64,000 nt of DNA, taken from NCBI GenBank assembly GCA_037389465.1, contig JAZARR010000237.1:124001-188000 (forward strand). Direction: 5' to 3'. Source of the DNA: Baylisascaris procyonis (Eukaryota > Nematoda > Chromadorea > Rhabditida > Ascarididae). The notes below the pieces were generated by a model. It did not search any database, was not told where the DNA came from, and saw nothing but the letters and a program-made list of their open reading frames with translations. The first letter of the stretch is position 1. Every line of letters begins with the position of its first letter. The translations under genes and the position numbers were made by a program. This document shows, in pieces, positions 52,801-64,000 of this stretch.

Positions 52801-55617
52801 AAGCAGATATAAACAAAAGAAATTCCCAGAAAGCAACCTGAAACCTCGGAAGCTCAAGATTTCCTTAACGACATACAAATTGCAGCTTTTCAAAATGACT
52901 CGAAACGTGTACACCGGGAATTTAAAAAAAAAAATGGTTCGAAGTGCGTTTTATGAGTGCGCAGCCAAAGCTAGTAAAAGAACTCGAAAATCTTATATTT
53001 ACTTTCATTGGAACTTACGAGTGGATTTTTGTGAAGGTTTGCCAGATTGTATTTCAGACGAGCCTCAGGGGTACCAATCGCATCAAAAGCCCTCGATAGA
53101 ATCTTGAATGCCTCGTCTGCACCGTTTGAGTGATTCTGAAAATGTCTTCTAGTGTTTTATACTCATTCCTCTTATCATAAAGACTGTGGACTTCTAAACA
53201 TCACTTTGACCTTCAGAGGGATGAAAACTGAGGAAATCACCCGAAAGAAAACAAAGTCAGAGAAGGAAAATGCAACTCATCTACTGATCGCTCAAATATA
53301 AACCGCGCGTTTTCGGAAAGGATCTCAAATGTGTGCAAAACAGCAAAACTGGTACTAAGAGGGAAGGGGAAGCAGGGAAGGATGGCCGAAAAACTGCTAC
53401 AATCTGCGCTTTTGCAGTCGTCCCTATTAAATCAGCGCTGAATCATGAACTATTGACAAACAGTCAAAATCGCAATAATGCATTGCGATCTTCACCAAAC
53501 CGATTGCTCATAGAAATCTTATACACTTTGCTGAGCATATTGAGACCTGATCGGTATGGAACGAGATCGCCCAGAATGTAAATGGGCGGCGGCTTGGGGT
53601 ATATTTAACTCTCTTAAAAGCGAATGATGTATCTGAAAGTTGGACCAATTTTTGGTGTAGATCATAAGAGTGAAATTTCTTAAAGCGCAGTTAAAGGGTT
53701 GAATAGCTTCAGGGTTGAAAAACTTTCGCCATAATGCGCTTTAAGAAGGCAAACTGACGAAGGCATCAAAGCAAAAAAGTAGAATGCAGACGATCACATG
53801 GCATATAACTTCTCGTTGTCACCAATTACTAGGCTATTCAGAACGCGGCGAATAAAACTAATAGCAAAGTAAATCCAACCTTATCTGGATGAACCAAAAC
53901 AGCCTGTCGTTTATAATATCGCTTGATGTCTTCATCCGAGCAATCCGCCCTTAATCCAAGGACCACATAAGCATCTTGGCCGTGACAACGCAAAAGCCGT
54001 TCCATTGCCTCATCACCTTCAAATTTAATATTCAGTGATTTTTGAGAAGCACTACAGCTAACCAAGCATTCACTCTTTCCATTAAAGTGATCCTAAGACT
54101 TGCACGGTGTCTACGCATGCTTCGATTATTTCTATTAGGCAATTTAAATTGTTCCAGGATTAGAGTACGACCGTAGGTAGGCTAGTAAAAGTATAGCATA
54201 CCTGTGGTCGGCAGTTGAATGTTATCGCTAAGCCCCCATTCGCCACGTTCGTTCTCTTCGCTCGCCCACAATTTCCTTGCATTAAATGAACAAATATTAT
54301 TCCATAGCAACCTGCAAGCAATTACTTCCCATAAGCAATCAATCTGCTCAACATATATAGATAAGTGCGCTTGCTGGTCTGTTCATTGGCTGAGATAAAT
54401 CAGCACATTCCATACGTTGACTCATCAAATACTTCTTTCCTTTGATAGGATTTCTAATAACGGAGGATAGAAACATACTGTGCTGTACACGGCTGCATGG
54501 AGCGGGAATTTAGCCTCAATTTGCAAAAGAAGCGGATTGAGGAGATGCCCGATTTAATTCTGCATTTAAAATGCATCAAATCACCCATCCAATTTACAGC
54601 AATCTGAGACGGTTTCAAGAAATCGACTCAATACCATAAGCGTCGTCTAACAACTACGAAGGAAAAGGCATACAAATAAAACCGTCGTGATAAATGAGCT
54701 ACAGCAAAACAATAACCTTAGTCGATCCCATAAGGAGTACCACGAGCGCTGACAGCTCACCGTAACACTCGTATACGTCGCTAGTGCGCTAAAATCACAC
54801 ATATATCCAGAGTTGGATATAATTATAGGTATGCACATTATACATACATAATGTATACCGTTCGAGTAACAGCTTCACATACTATATAGATCATGCCAAT
54901 TACGAAGAAACGAACAGCATTGATGATAAGATTACTACTCTTCAAATCAAAGTGAAAGTGAATCAAAAGTTTATATGAAGGTAGGTTAGATAGCCCAGAA
55001 CATAAAAACGCCGTGAAACATGAATAACTTAAACAATGAAGGATTTTCGGAATATTCAAACCTGCTATCGAGCATTCCCTATGAACTGAGGTAATATTAT
55101 ACAGCCACAATTTCCTTCAAAGCAAAAATTAATTCGATAAGTTAGCAAGAATGCGCAACATTATTGTTTATTTCACTACGATCATTGATTAATTCACCTG
55201 AAAAGGCAACTCTGCTAGTTGAATTAATTAAGCACATTTGAGTGGATGGATGGATAAAGATGACGAAGCCGAATAGGGATATATAAAAAAAAGAAAAAAG
55301 GATATAATTCCTGCATCACATAGCAAGTCAGGATCGCTTCAGAGTGAACAGGTGTGACTACCAATTCCTTAACAACGAATGAATGAAAATGCCCGAAACG
55401 TTGATTTTGATTGTAGCCCCTTTTCCCCCTCCCCTTATCGCTACCTCTTTCAATATTGGGTCTTAGCGATAAAATGCCATCACGATCACAGAATGAAGAA
55501 TGAAAACAAACGCGTAAACGGTGATATCCTTGAGCTGCAACGAGATGTCAATCACTAGATCCGCAATCCATTGTGCAGCTCGTTTCAGCAGAGATAGGAC
55601 CGCAAGAACGATTAAAT
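49813..55617 (-). CDS. DNAJC14: DNAJC14-like J-domain membrane protein (5' end unresolved)
   Basis: Minus-strand exons: 55617-55520, 54939-54848, 54057-53880, 53135-53019, 52259-52089, 51711-51610, 51391-51340, 50559-50409 and 50026-49813. The splice sites are GT-AG with matching phases. The first two exons carry hydrophobic membrane segments ([29 protein letters not shown]). The next two make the J domain ([20 protein letters not shown] with an intact HPD in LVHPDK, then [17 protein letters not shown]). Then comes the Jiv-type zinc region, with CDC...RYCKKC, HPAKHNDIWAE and [13 protein letters not shown], which lines up with human DNAJC14 (HPAEEGDFWAE; DGKVYDITEWAGC, from memory). DNAJC14 is an ER-membrane HSP70 co-chaperone implicated in receptor export. 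The C-terminus is a basic run before TGA 49815-49813. The middle exons (51391, 50559) are less conserved and rest on phase. Further 5' exons probably exist upstream of 55617. Confidence 0.8.
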
Positions 55618-56233
55618 CTACAAAAGTAAACCAACTGAAAGACAACTACCGCTGGCAAACCTTTTCAAAAACATATAGAAATCAGCCTCACAGCCTTTGA
55701 TTTCTCACTCTAAACACCGTAACATATCACATTAATAAGCTGATGAACGCAAAAACGACGGAATCAATTTTGAAAACAATATGCAGCTAACGTGCAGGGG
55801 CTCACAGCAGTTTTGCTTCCTTCTGACGAGAGAATGCTTCTCAGACTTGGCGACTGGATAACGGTTATAAGCATTGGGTAAATACAGAATCCCTTCTGAT
55901 GACATTGTTGACCACCTATTCAACGGGTTGGTGTGTGCAGAATTTGTCTCCGTTAAGGCTATATAATCAGTATATTTTTGTTTAATGTTGAGAAACCACA
56001 AAGCTATGCTCTAAATATCCACAAATTTATGGCTTACGAGGTGGAAGAAAAACGCATATAGAAACCGTTTTTTTCTTTCGAAAAAAAGAGTAAATTCTAC
56101 AGTTTCAAAATCTACATTGCTCTCATATTCGCGAGTTTTTTATTTCTTAGTTTTTGCGCCAACTCAGGAATATTTGGCAGGAGTTCAGCCAACGGGGTCA
56201 AGGATGATTTACTTCGTTGGATGATGCAGCGCC
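55618..56233. other. Interval between the DNAJC14-like exons and the satellite
   Basis: About 600 bp, AT-rich, with no exon I can support. It should hold either the 5' end of the DNAJC14-like gene or the start of a 5' intron into which the satellite falls. Confidence 0.5.
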
Positions 56234-59200
56234 TGTAAGATACGGCAGGTAAAGATTTCTTCCCAGTGTTCCCCACTCCATGTCCATCTCAAGACATGGC
56301 GGGTAAAGATTTCTTCCCAGTGTTTCCCACTCCATACCCATCTCAAGATATGGCGGGTAAAGATTTCTTCCCAGTGTTTCCCACTCCATACCCATCTCAA
56401 GATATGGCGGGTAAAGAATTCTTCCCAGTGTTTCCCACTCCATATCCACCTCAAGATATGGCGGGTAAAGATTTCTTCCCAGTGTTTCCCACTCCATACC
56501 CATCTCAAGATATGGCGGGTGAAGATTTCTTCCCAGTCTTTCCCACTCCATACCCATCTCAAGATATGGCGGTTAAAGATTTCTTCCCAGTGTTTCCCAC
56601 TCCATACCCATCTCAAGATATGGCGGGTAAACATTTCTTCCCAGTGTTTCCCACTCCATACCCATCTCAAGATATGGCGGGTAAAGATTTCTTCCCAGTC
56701 TTTCCCACTCCATACCCATCTCAAGATATGGCGGGTAAAGATTTCTTCCCAGTGTTTCCCACTCCATACCCATCTCAAGATATGGCGGGTGAAGATTTCT
56801 TCCCAGTGTTTCCCACTCCATACCCATCTCAAGATATGGCGGGTAAAGATTTCTTCCCAGTGTTTCCCACTCCACACCCATCTCAAGATATGGCGGGTGA
56901 AGATTTCTTCCCAATCTTTCCCACTCCATACCCATCTCAAGATATGGCGGTTAAAGATTTCTTCCCAGTCTTTCCCACTCCATACCCATCTCAAGATATG
57001 GCGGGTAAAGATTTCTTCCCAGTGTTTCCCACTCCATACCCATCTCAAGATATAGCGGGTAAAGATTTCTTCCCAGTGTTTCCCACTCCACACCCATCTC
57101 AAGATATGGCGGGTAAAGATTTCTTCTCAGTGTTTCCTACTCCATACCCATCTCAAGATACGGCGGGTAAAGATTTCTTCCCAGTGTTTCCCACTCCATA
57201 CCCATCTCAAGATATGGCGGGTGAAGATTTCTTCCCAATCTTTCAAACTCCATACCCATCTCAAGATATGGCGGTTAAAGATTTCTTCCCAGTCTTTCCC
57301 ACTCCATACCCATCTCAAGATATGGCGGGTAAAGATTTCTTCCCAGTGTTTCCCACTCCATACCCATCTCAAGATATAGCGGGTAAAGATTTCTTCCCAG
57401 TGTTTCCCACTCCACACCCATCTCAAGATATGGCGGGTAAAGATTTCTTCTCAGTGTTTCCTACTCCATACCCATCTCAAGATACGGCGGGTAAAGATTT
57501 CTTCCCAGTGTTTCCCACTCCACACCCATCTCAAGATATGGCGGGTGAAGATTTCTTCCCAATCTTTCAAACTCCATACCCATCTCAAGATATGGCGGTT
57601 AAAGATTTCTTCCCAGTGTTTCCCACTCCATACCCATCTCAAGATATGGCGGGTAAAGATTTCTTCCCAGTGTTTCCCACTCCACACCCATCTCAAGATA
57701 TGGCGGGTGAAGATTTCTTCCCAATCTTTCAAACTCCATACCCATCTCAAGATATGGCGGTTAAAGATTTCTTCCCAGTGTTTCCCACTCCATACCCATC
57801 TCAAGATATGGCGGGTAAAGATTTCTTCCCAGTGTTTCCCACTCCATACCCATCTCAAGATATAGCGGGTAAAGATTTCTTCCCAGTGTTTCCCACTCCA
57901 TACCCATCTCAAGATATGGCGGGTAAAGATTTGTTCCCAGTGTTTCCCACTCCATATCCATCTCAAGATATGGCGGGTAAAGATTTCTTCCCAGTGTTTC
58001 CCACTCCATACCCATCTCAAGATATGGCGGGTAAACATTTCTTCCCAGTGTTTCCCACTCCATACACATCTCAAGATATGGCGGGTAAAGATTTCTTCCC
58101 AGTCTTTCCCACTCCATACCCATCTCAAGATATGGCGGGTAAAGATTTCTTCCCAGTGTTTCCCACTCCACACCCATCTCAAGATATGGCGGGTGAAGAT
58201 TTCTTCCCAATCTTTCCCACTCCATACCCATCTCAAGATATGGCGGTTAAAGATTTCTTCCCAGTGTTTCCCACTCCATACCCATCTCAAGATATAGCGG
58301 GTAAAGATTTCTTCCCAGTGTTTAACACTCCACACCCATCTCAAGATATGGCGGTTAAAGATTTCTTCCCAGTGTTTCCCACTCCACACCCATCTCAAGA
58401 TATGGCGGGTGAAGATTTCTTCCCAATCTTTCAAACTCCATACCCATCTCAAGATATGGCGGTTAAAGATTTCTTCCCAGTGTTTCCCACTCCATACCCA
58501 TCTCAAGATATGGCGGGTAAAGATTTCTTCCCAGTGTTTCCCACTCCATACCCATCTCAAGATATAGCGGGTAAAGATTTCTTCCCAGTGTTTCCCACTC
58601 CATACCCATCTCAAGATATGGCGGGTAAAGATTTGTTCCCAGTGTTTCCCACTCCATATCCATCTCAAGATATGGCGGGTAAAGATTTCTTCCCAGTGTT
58701 TCCCACTCCATACCCATCTCAAGATATGGCGGGTAAACATTTCTTCCCAGTGTTTCCCACTCCATACCCATCTCAAGATATGGCGGGTAAAGATTTCTTC
58801 CCAGTCTTTCCCACTCCATACCCATCTCAAGATATGGCGGGTAAAGATTTCTTCCCAGTGTTTCCCACTCCACACCCATCTCAAGATATGGCGGGTGAAG
58901 ATTTCTTCCCAATCTTTCCCACTCCATACCCATCTCAAGATATGGCGGTTAAAGATTTCTTCCCAGTGTTTCCCACTCCATACCCATCTCAAGATATAGC
59001 GGGTAAAGATTTCTTCCCAGTGTTTCCCACTCCACACCCATCTCAAGATATGGCGGGTAAAGATTTCTTCTCAGTGTTTCCTACTCCATACCCATCTCAA
59101 GATATGGCGGGTAAAGATTTCTTCCCAGTGTTTCCCACTCCACACACATCTCAAGATATGGCGGGTGAAGATTTCTTCCCAATCTTTCCCACTCCACACC

Positions 59201-62200
59201 CATCTCAAGATATGGCGGTTAAAGATTTCTTCCCAGTGTTTCCCACTCCATACCCATCTCAAGATATGGCGGTTAAAGATTTCTTCCCAGTGTTTCCCAC
59301 TCCATACCCATCTCAAGATATGGCGGGTAAAGATTTCTTCCCAGTGTTTCCCACTCCATACCCATCTCAAGATATAGCGGGTAAAGATTTCTTCCCAGTG
59401 TTTCCCACTCCATACCCATCTCAAGATATGGCGGGTAAAGATTTGTTCCCAGTGTTTCCCACTCCATATCCATCTCAAGATATGGCGGGTAAAGATTTCT
59501 TCCCAGTGTTTCCCACTCCATACCCATCTCAAGATATGGCGGGTAAACATTTCTTCCCAGTGTTTCCCACTCCATACCCATCTCAAGATATGGCGGGTAA
59601 AGATTTCTTCCCAGTCTTTCCCACTCCATACCCATCTCAAGATATGGCGGGTAAAGATTTCTACCCAGTGTTTCCCACTCCACACCCATCTCAAGATATG
59701 GCGGGTGAAGATTTCTTCCCAATCTTTCCCACTCCATACCCATCTCAAGATATGGCGGTTAAAGATTTCTTCCCAGTGTTTCCCACTCCATACCCATCTC
59801 AAGATATAGCGAGTAAAGATTTCTTCCCAGTGTTTCCCACTCCACACCCATCTCAAGATATGGCGGGTAAAGATTTCTTCCCAGTGTTTCCCACTCCACA
59901 CCCATCTCAAGATATGGCGGGTGAAGATTTCTTCCCAATCTTTCCCACTCCATACCCATCTCAAGATATGGCGGTTAAAGATTTCTTCCCAGTCTTTCCC
60001 ACTCCATACCCATCTCAAGATATGGCGGGTAAAGATTTCTTCCCAGTGTTTCCCACTCCATACCCATCTCAAGATATAGCGGGTAAAGATTTCTTCCCAG
60101 TGTTTCCCACTCCACACCCATCTCAAGATATGGCGGTTAAAGGTTTCTTCCCAGTGTTTCCCACTCCATACCCATCTCAAGATATGGCGGGTAAAGAATT
60201 CTTCCCAGTGTTTCCCACTCCATACCCATCTCAAGATATGGCGGGTAAAGATTTCTTCCCAGTGTTTCCCACTCCATACCCATCTCAAGATATAGCGGGT
60301 AAAGATTTCTTCCCAGTCTTTCCCACTCCATACCCATCTCAAGATATGGCGGTTAAAGATTTCTTCCCAGTGTTTCCCACTCCATACCCATCTCAAGATA
60401 TGGCGGGTAAACATTTCTTCCCAGTGTTTCCCACTCCATACCCATCTCAAGATATGGCGGGTAAAGATTTCTTCCCAGTGTTTCCCACTCCATACCCACC
60501 TCAAGATATGGCGGGTAAAGATTTCTTCCCAGTGTTTCCCACTCCACACCCATCTCAAGATATGGCGGGTGAAGATTTCTTCCCAATCTTTCCCACTCCA
60601 TACCCATCTCAAGATATGGCGGTTAAAGATTTCTTCCCAGTCTTTCCCACTCCATACCCATCTCAAGATATGGCGGGTAAAGATTTCTTCCCAGTGTTTC
60701 CCACTCCATACCCATCTCAAGATATAGCGGGTAAAGATTTCTTCCCAGTGTTTCCCACTCCACACCCATCTCAAGATATGGCGGGTAAAGATTTCTTCCC
60801 AGTGTTTCCCACTCCATATCCACCTCAAGATATGGCGGGTAAAGATTTCTTCCCAGTCTTTCCCACTCCATACCCATCTCAAGATATGGCGGGTGAAGAT
60901 TTCTTCCCAGTGTTTCCCACTCCATACCCATCTCAAGATATGGCGGGTAAAAATTTCTTCCCAGTGTTTCCCACTCCATACCCATCTCAAGATATGGCGG
61001 TTAAAGATTTCTTCCCAGTGTTTCCCACTCCATACCCATCTCAAGATATAGCGGGTAAAGATTTCTTCCCAGTCTTTCCCACTCCATACCCATCTCAAGA
61101 TATGGCGGTTAAAGATTTCTTCCCAGTGTTTCCCACTCCATACCCATCTCAAGATATGGCGGGTAAAGATTTCTTCCCAGTGTTTCCCACTCCATACCCA
61201 TCTCAAGATATAGCGGGTAAAGATTTCTTCCCAGTGTTTCCCACTCCATACCCATCTCAAGATATGGCGGGTAAAGATTTGTTCCCAGTGTTTCCCACTC
61301 CATATCCATCTCAAGATATGGCGGGTAAAGATTTCTTCCCAGTGTTTCCCACTCCATACCCATCTCAAGATATGGCGGGTAAACATTTCTTCCCAGTGTT
61401 TCCCACTCCATACCCATCTCAAGATATGGCGGGTAAAGATTTCTTCCCAGTCTTTCCCACTCCATACCCATCTCAAGATATGGCGGGTAAAGATTTCTAC
61501 CCAGTGTTTCCCACTCCACACCCATCTCAAGATATGGCGGGTGAAGATTTCTTCCCAATCTTTCCCACTCCATACCCATCTCAAGATATGGCGGTTAAAG
61601 ATTTCTTCCCAGTGTTTCCCACTCCATACCCATCTCAAGATATAGCGAGTAAAGATTTCTTCCCAGTGTTTCCCACTCCACACCCATCTCAAGATATGGC
61701 GGGTAAAGATTTCTTCCCAGTGTTTCCCACTCCACACCCATCTCAAGATATGGCGGGTGAAGATTTCTTCCCAATCTTTCCCACTCCATACCCATCTCAA
61801 GATATGGCGGTTAAAGATTTCTTCCCAGTCTTTCCCACTCCATACCCATCTCAAGATATGGCGGGTAAAGATTTCTTCCCAGTGTTTCCCACTCCATACC
61901 CATCTCAAGATATAGCGGGTAAAGATTTCTTCCCAGTGTTTCCCACTCCACACCCATCTCAAGATATGGCGGTTAAAGGTTTCTTCCCAGTGTTTCCCAC
62001 TCCATACCCATCTCAAGATATGGCGGGTAAAGAATTCTTCCCAGTGTTTCCCACTCCATACCCATTTCAAGATATGGCGGGTAAAGATTTCTTCCCAGTG
62101 TTTCCCACTCCATACCCATCTCAAGATATAGCGGGTAAAGATTTCTTCCCAGTCTTTCCCACTCCATACCCATCTCAAGATATGGCGGTTAAAGATTTCT

Positions 62201-64000
62201 TCCCAGTGTTTCCCACTCCATACCCATCTCAAGATATGGCGGTTAAAGATTTCTTCCCAGTCTTTCCCACTCCATACCCATCTCAAGATATGGCGGGTAA
62301 AGATTTCTTCCCAGTGTTTCCCACTCCATACCCATCTCAAGACATAGCGGGTAAAGATTTCTTCCCAGTGTTTCCCACTCCACACCCATCTCAAGATATG
62401 GCGGGTAAAGATTTCTTCCCAGTGTTTCCCACTCCATATCCACCTCAAGATATGGCGGGTAAAGATTTCTTCCCAATCTTTCCCACTCCATACCCATCTC
62501 AAGATATGGCGGGTGAAGATTTCTTCCCAGTGTTTCCCACTCCATACCCATCTCAAGATATGGCGGGTAAAGATTTCTTCCCAGTCTTTCCCACTCCATA
62601 CCCATCTCAAGATATGGCGGGTAAAGATTTCTTCCCGGTGTTTCCCACTCCATACCCATCTCAAGATATAGCGGGTAAAGATTTCTTCCCAGTGTTTCCC
62701 ACTCCACACCCATCTCAAGATATGGCGGTTAAAGGTTTCTTCCCAGTGTTTCCCACTCCATACCCATCTCAAGATATGGCGGGTAAACATTTCTTCCCAG
62801 TGTTTCCCACTCCATACCCATCTCAAGATATGGCGGGTAAAGATTTCTTCCCAGTGTTTCCCACTCCATACCCATCTCAAGATATGGCGGGTAAAGAATT
62901 CTTCCCAGTGTTTCCCACTCCATACCCATCTCAAGATATGGCGGGTAAAGATTTCTTCCCAGTGTTTCCCACTCCATACCCATCTCAAGATATAGCGGGT
63001 AAAGATTTCTTCCCAGTCTTTCCCACTCCATACCCATCTCAAGATATGGCGGTTAAAGATTTCTTCCCAGTGTTTCCCACTCCATACCCATCTCAAGATA
63101 TGGCGGGTAAAGATTTCTTCCCAGTGTTTCCCACTCCATACCCATCTCAAGATATGGCGGTTAAAGATTTCTTCCCAGTCTTTCCCACTCCATACCCATC
63201 TCAAGATATGGCGGGTGAAGATTTCTTCCCAATCTTTCCCACTCCATACCCATCTCAAGATATGGCGGTTAAAGATTTCTTCCCAGTGTTTCCCACTCCA
63301 TACCCATCTCAAGATATAGCGGGTAAAGATTTCTTCCCAGTGTTTCCCACTCCACACCCATCTCAAGATATGGCGGGTAAAGATTTCTTCTCAGTGTTTC
63401 CTACTCCATACCCATCTCAAGATATGGCGGGTAAAGATTTCTTCCCAGTGTTTCCCACTCCACACCCATCTCAAGATATGGCGGGTGAAGATTTCTTCCC
63501 AATCTTTCCCACTCCATACCCATCTCAAGATATGGCGGTTAAAGATTTCTTCCCAGTGTTTCCCACTCCATACCCATCTCAAGATATGGCGGTTAAAGAT
63601 TTCTTCCCAGTGTTTCCCACTCCATACCCATCTCAAGATATGGCGGGTAAAGATTTCTTCCCAGTGTTTCCCACTCCATACCCATCTCAAGATATAGCGG
63701 GTAAAGATTTCTTCCCAGTGTTTCCCACTCCATACCCATCTCAAGATATGGCGGGTAAAGATTTGTTCCCAGTGTTTCCCACTCCATATCCATCTCAAGA
63801 TATGGCGGGTAAAGATTTCTTCCCAGTGTTTCCCACTCCATACCCATCTCAAGATATGGCGGGTAAACATTTCTTCCCAGTGTTTCCCACTCCATACCCA
63901 TCTCAAGATATGGCGGGTAAAGATTTCTTCCCAGTCTTTCCCACTCCATACCCATCTCAAGATATGGCGGGTAAAGATTTCTACCCAGTGTTTCCCACTC
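56234..64000. repeat. 54-bp satellite array, about 144 monomers, running off the window
   Basis: Head-to-tail monomers of exactly 54 bp; a typical copy reads TCTCAAGATATGGCGGGTAA, then AGATTTCTTCCCAGTGTTTC, then CCACTCCATACCCA. The first copies (56234-56330) are the most diverged (ACGGCAGG, TTCCCCACTCCATGTCC), as expected at an array edge. Inside, copies differ at a few recurrent sites: GGGTAAAG/GGTTAAAG/GGGTGAAG, AGTGTTT/AGTCTTT/AATCTTT, TATGGC/TATAGC, CATACC/CACACC. The period never slips, so very long open frames arise on both strands. The repeated use of the same variants in blocks shows amplification in units larger than the monomer. The array continues past 64000, so its true size is unknown. 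Confidence 0.97.
59273..62240. repeat. Higher-order duplication within the satellite, period 1,836 bp (34 monomers)
   Basis: Rare variants recur at exactly 1,836 bp: CTACCCAG at 59661 and 61497, GCGAGTAAAG near 59810 and 61646, and AAAGGTTTC near 60140 and 61976. A block of about 470 bp at 59273-59743 recurs at 61109-61579 with the same variant order. Similar blocks lie at 57761 and 58463 (13 and 15 monomers apart) and near 63593. Confidence 0.85.

Noticed and set aside
1..64000. Search for tRNA, rRNA, transposase or reverse-transcriptase genes
   Set aside because: No B-box with a matching cloverleaf, no rRNA-like conserved blocks and no catalytic motifs of mobile-element enzymes were seen by eye.

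Overview
The window is intron-rich eukaryotic DNA, most likely from a nematode. Four protein-coding genes can be rebuilt by joining GT-AG exons with matching phases. Many 3' splice sites have the short TTTCAG/TTTTAG form typical of nematodes, and the introns run from about 60 bp to 2.8 kb. The species is not identified; a parasitic nematode with large introns is an inference. No bacterial, plasmid or phage features, CRISPR, rRNA or tRNA were seen.

Bases 1-32709 (+) hold the 3' half of one giant gene, a VPS13D-type bridge-like lipid-transfer protein: about 42 exons and about 2,060 codons. In order they encode the late beta-groove repeats, the VAB/SHR-binding region, a beta-trefoil segment characteristic of VPS13D, the ATG2-C/DH-like helical region and the C-terminal PH-like end. 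The 5' half lies outside the window. After a 3.6 kb spacer comes a two-exon gene for an 81-residue PET117 homologue (36332-36823, +), a mitochondrial cytochrome c oxidase assembly factor.

The minus strand carries a ZHP-3/RNF212-family meiotic RING protein (38692-43531; seven exons, about 246 aa, all eight RING zinc ligands). Next on the same strand, transcribed toward it, is a DNAJC14-like J-domain membrane protein (49813 to at least 55617) whose 5' end is not resolved. PET117 and the zhp gene are convergent. The 6.3 kb between zhp and the DNAJC14-like gene is mostly AT-rich non-coding sequence with a few exon-like stretches, a CTG/poly-A tract and a near-perfect hairpin.

From about 56234 to the window end lies a satellite array of 54-bp monomers (about 144 copies visible, continuing beyond the window) with an internal higher-order duplication of 1,836 bp (34 monomers). 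Because 54 is a multiple of three, the array makes very long open frames on both strands; these are judged artefacts. The array begins about 600 bp upstream of the most 5' recognised exon of the DNAJC14-like gene, so it sits in that gene's promoter side or in a 5' intron.

The genes do not form one pathway. They cover membrane lipid transfer and organelle contact (VPS13D), respiratory-chain assembly (PET117), meiotic crossover control (ZHP/RNF212) and ER-associated chaperoning (DNAJC14-like). No clearly undescribed system was found; the most distinctive structure is the satellite array and its higher-order organisation.
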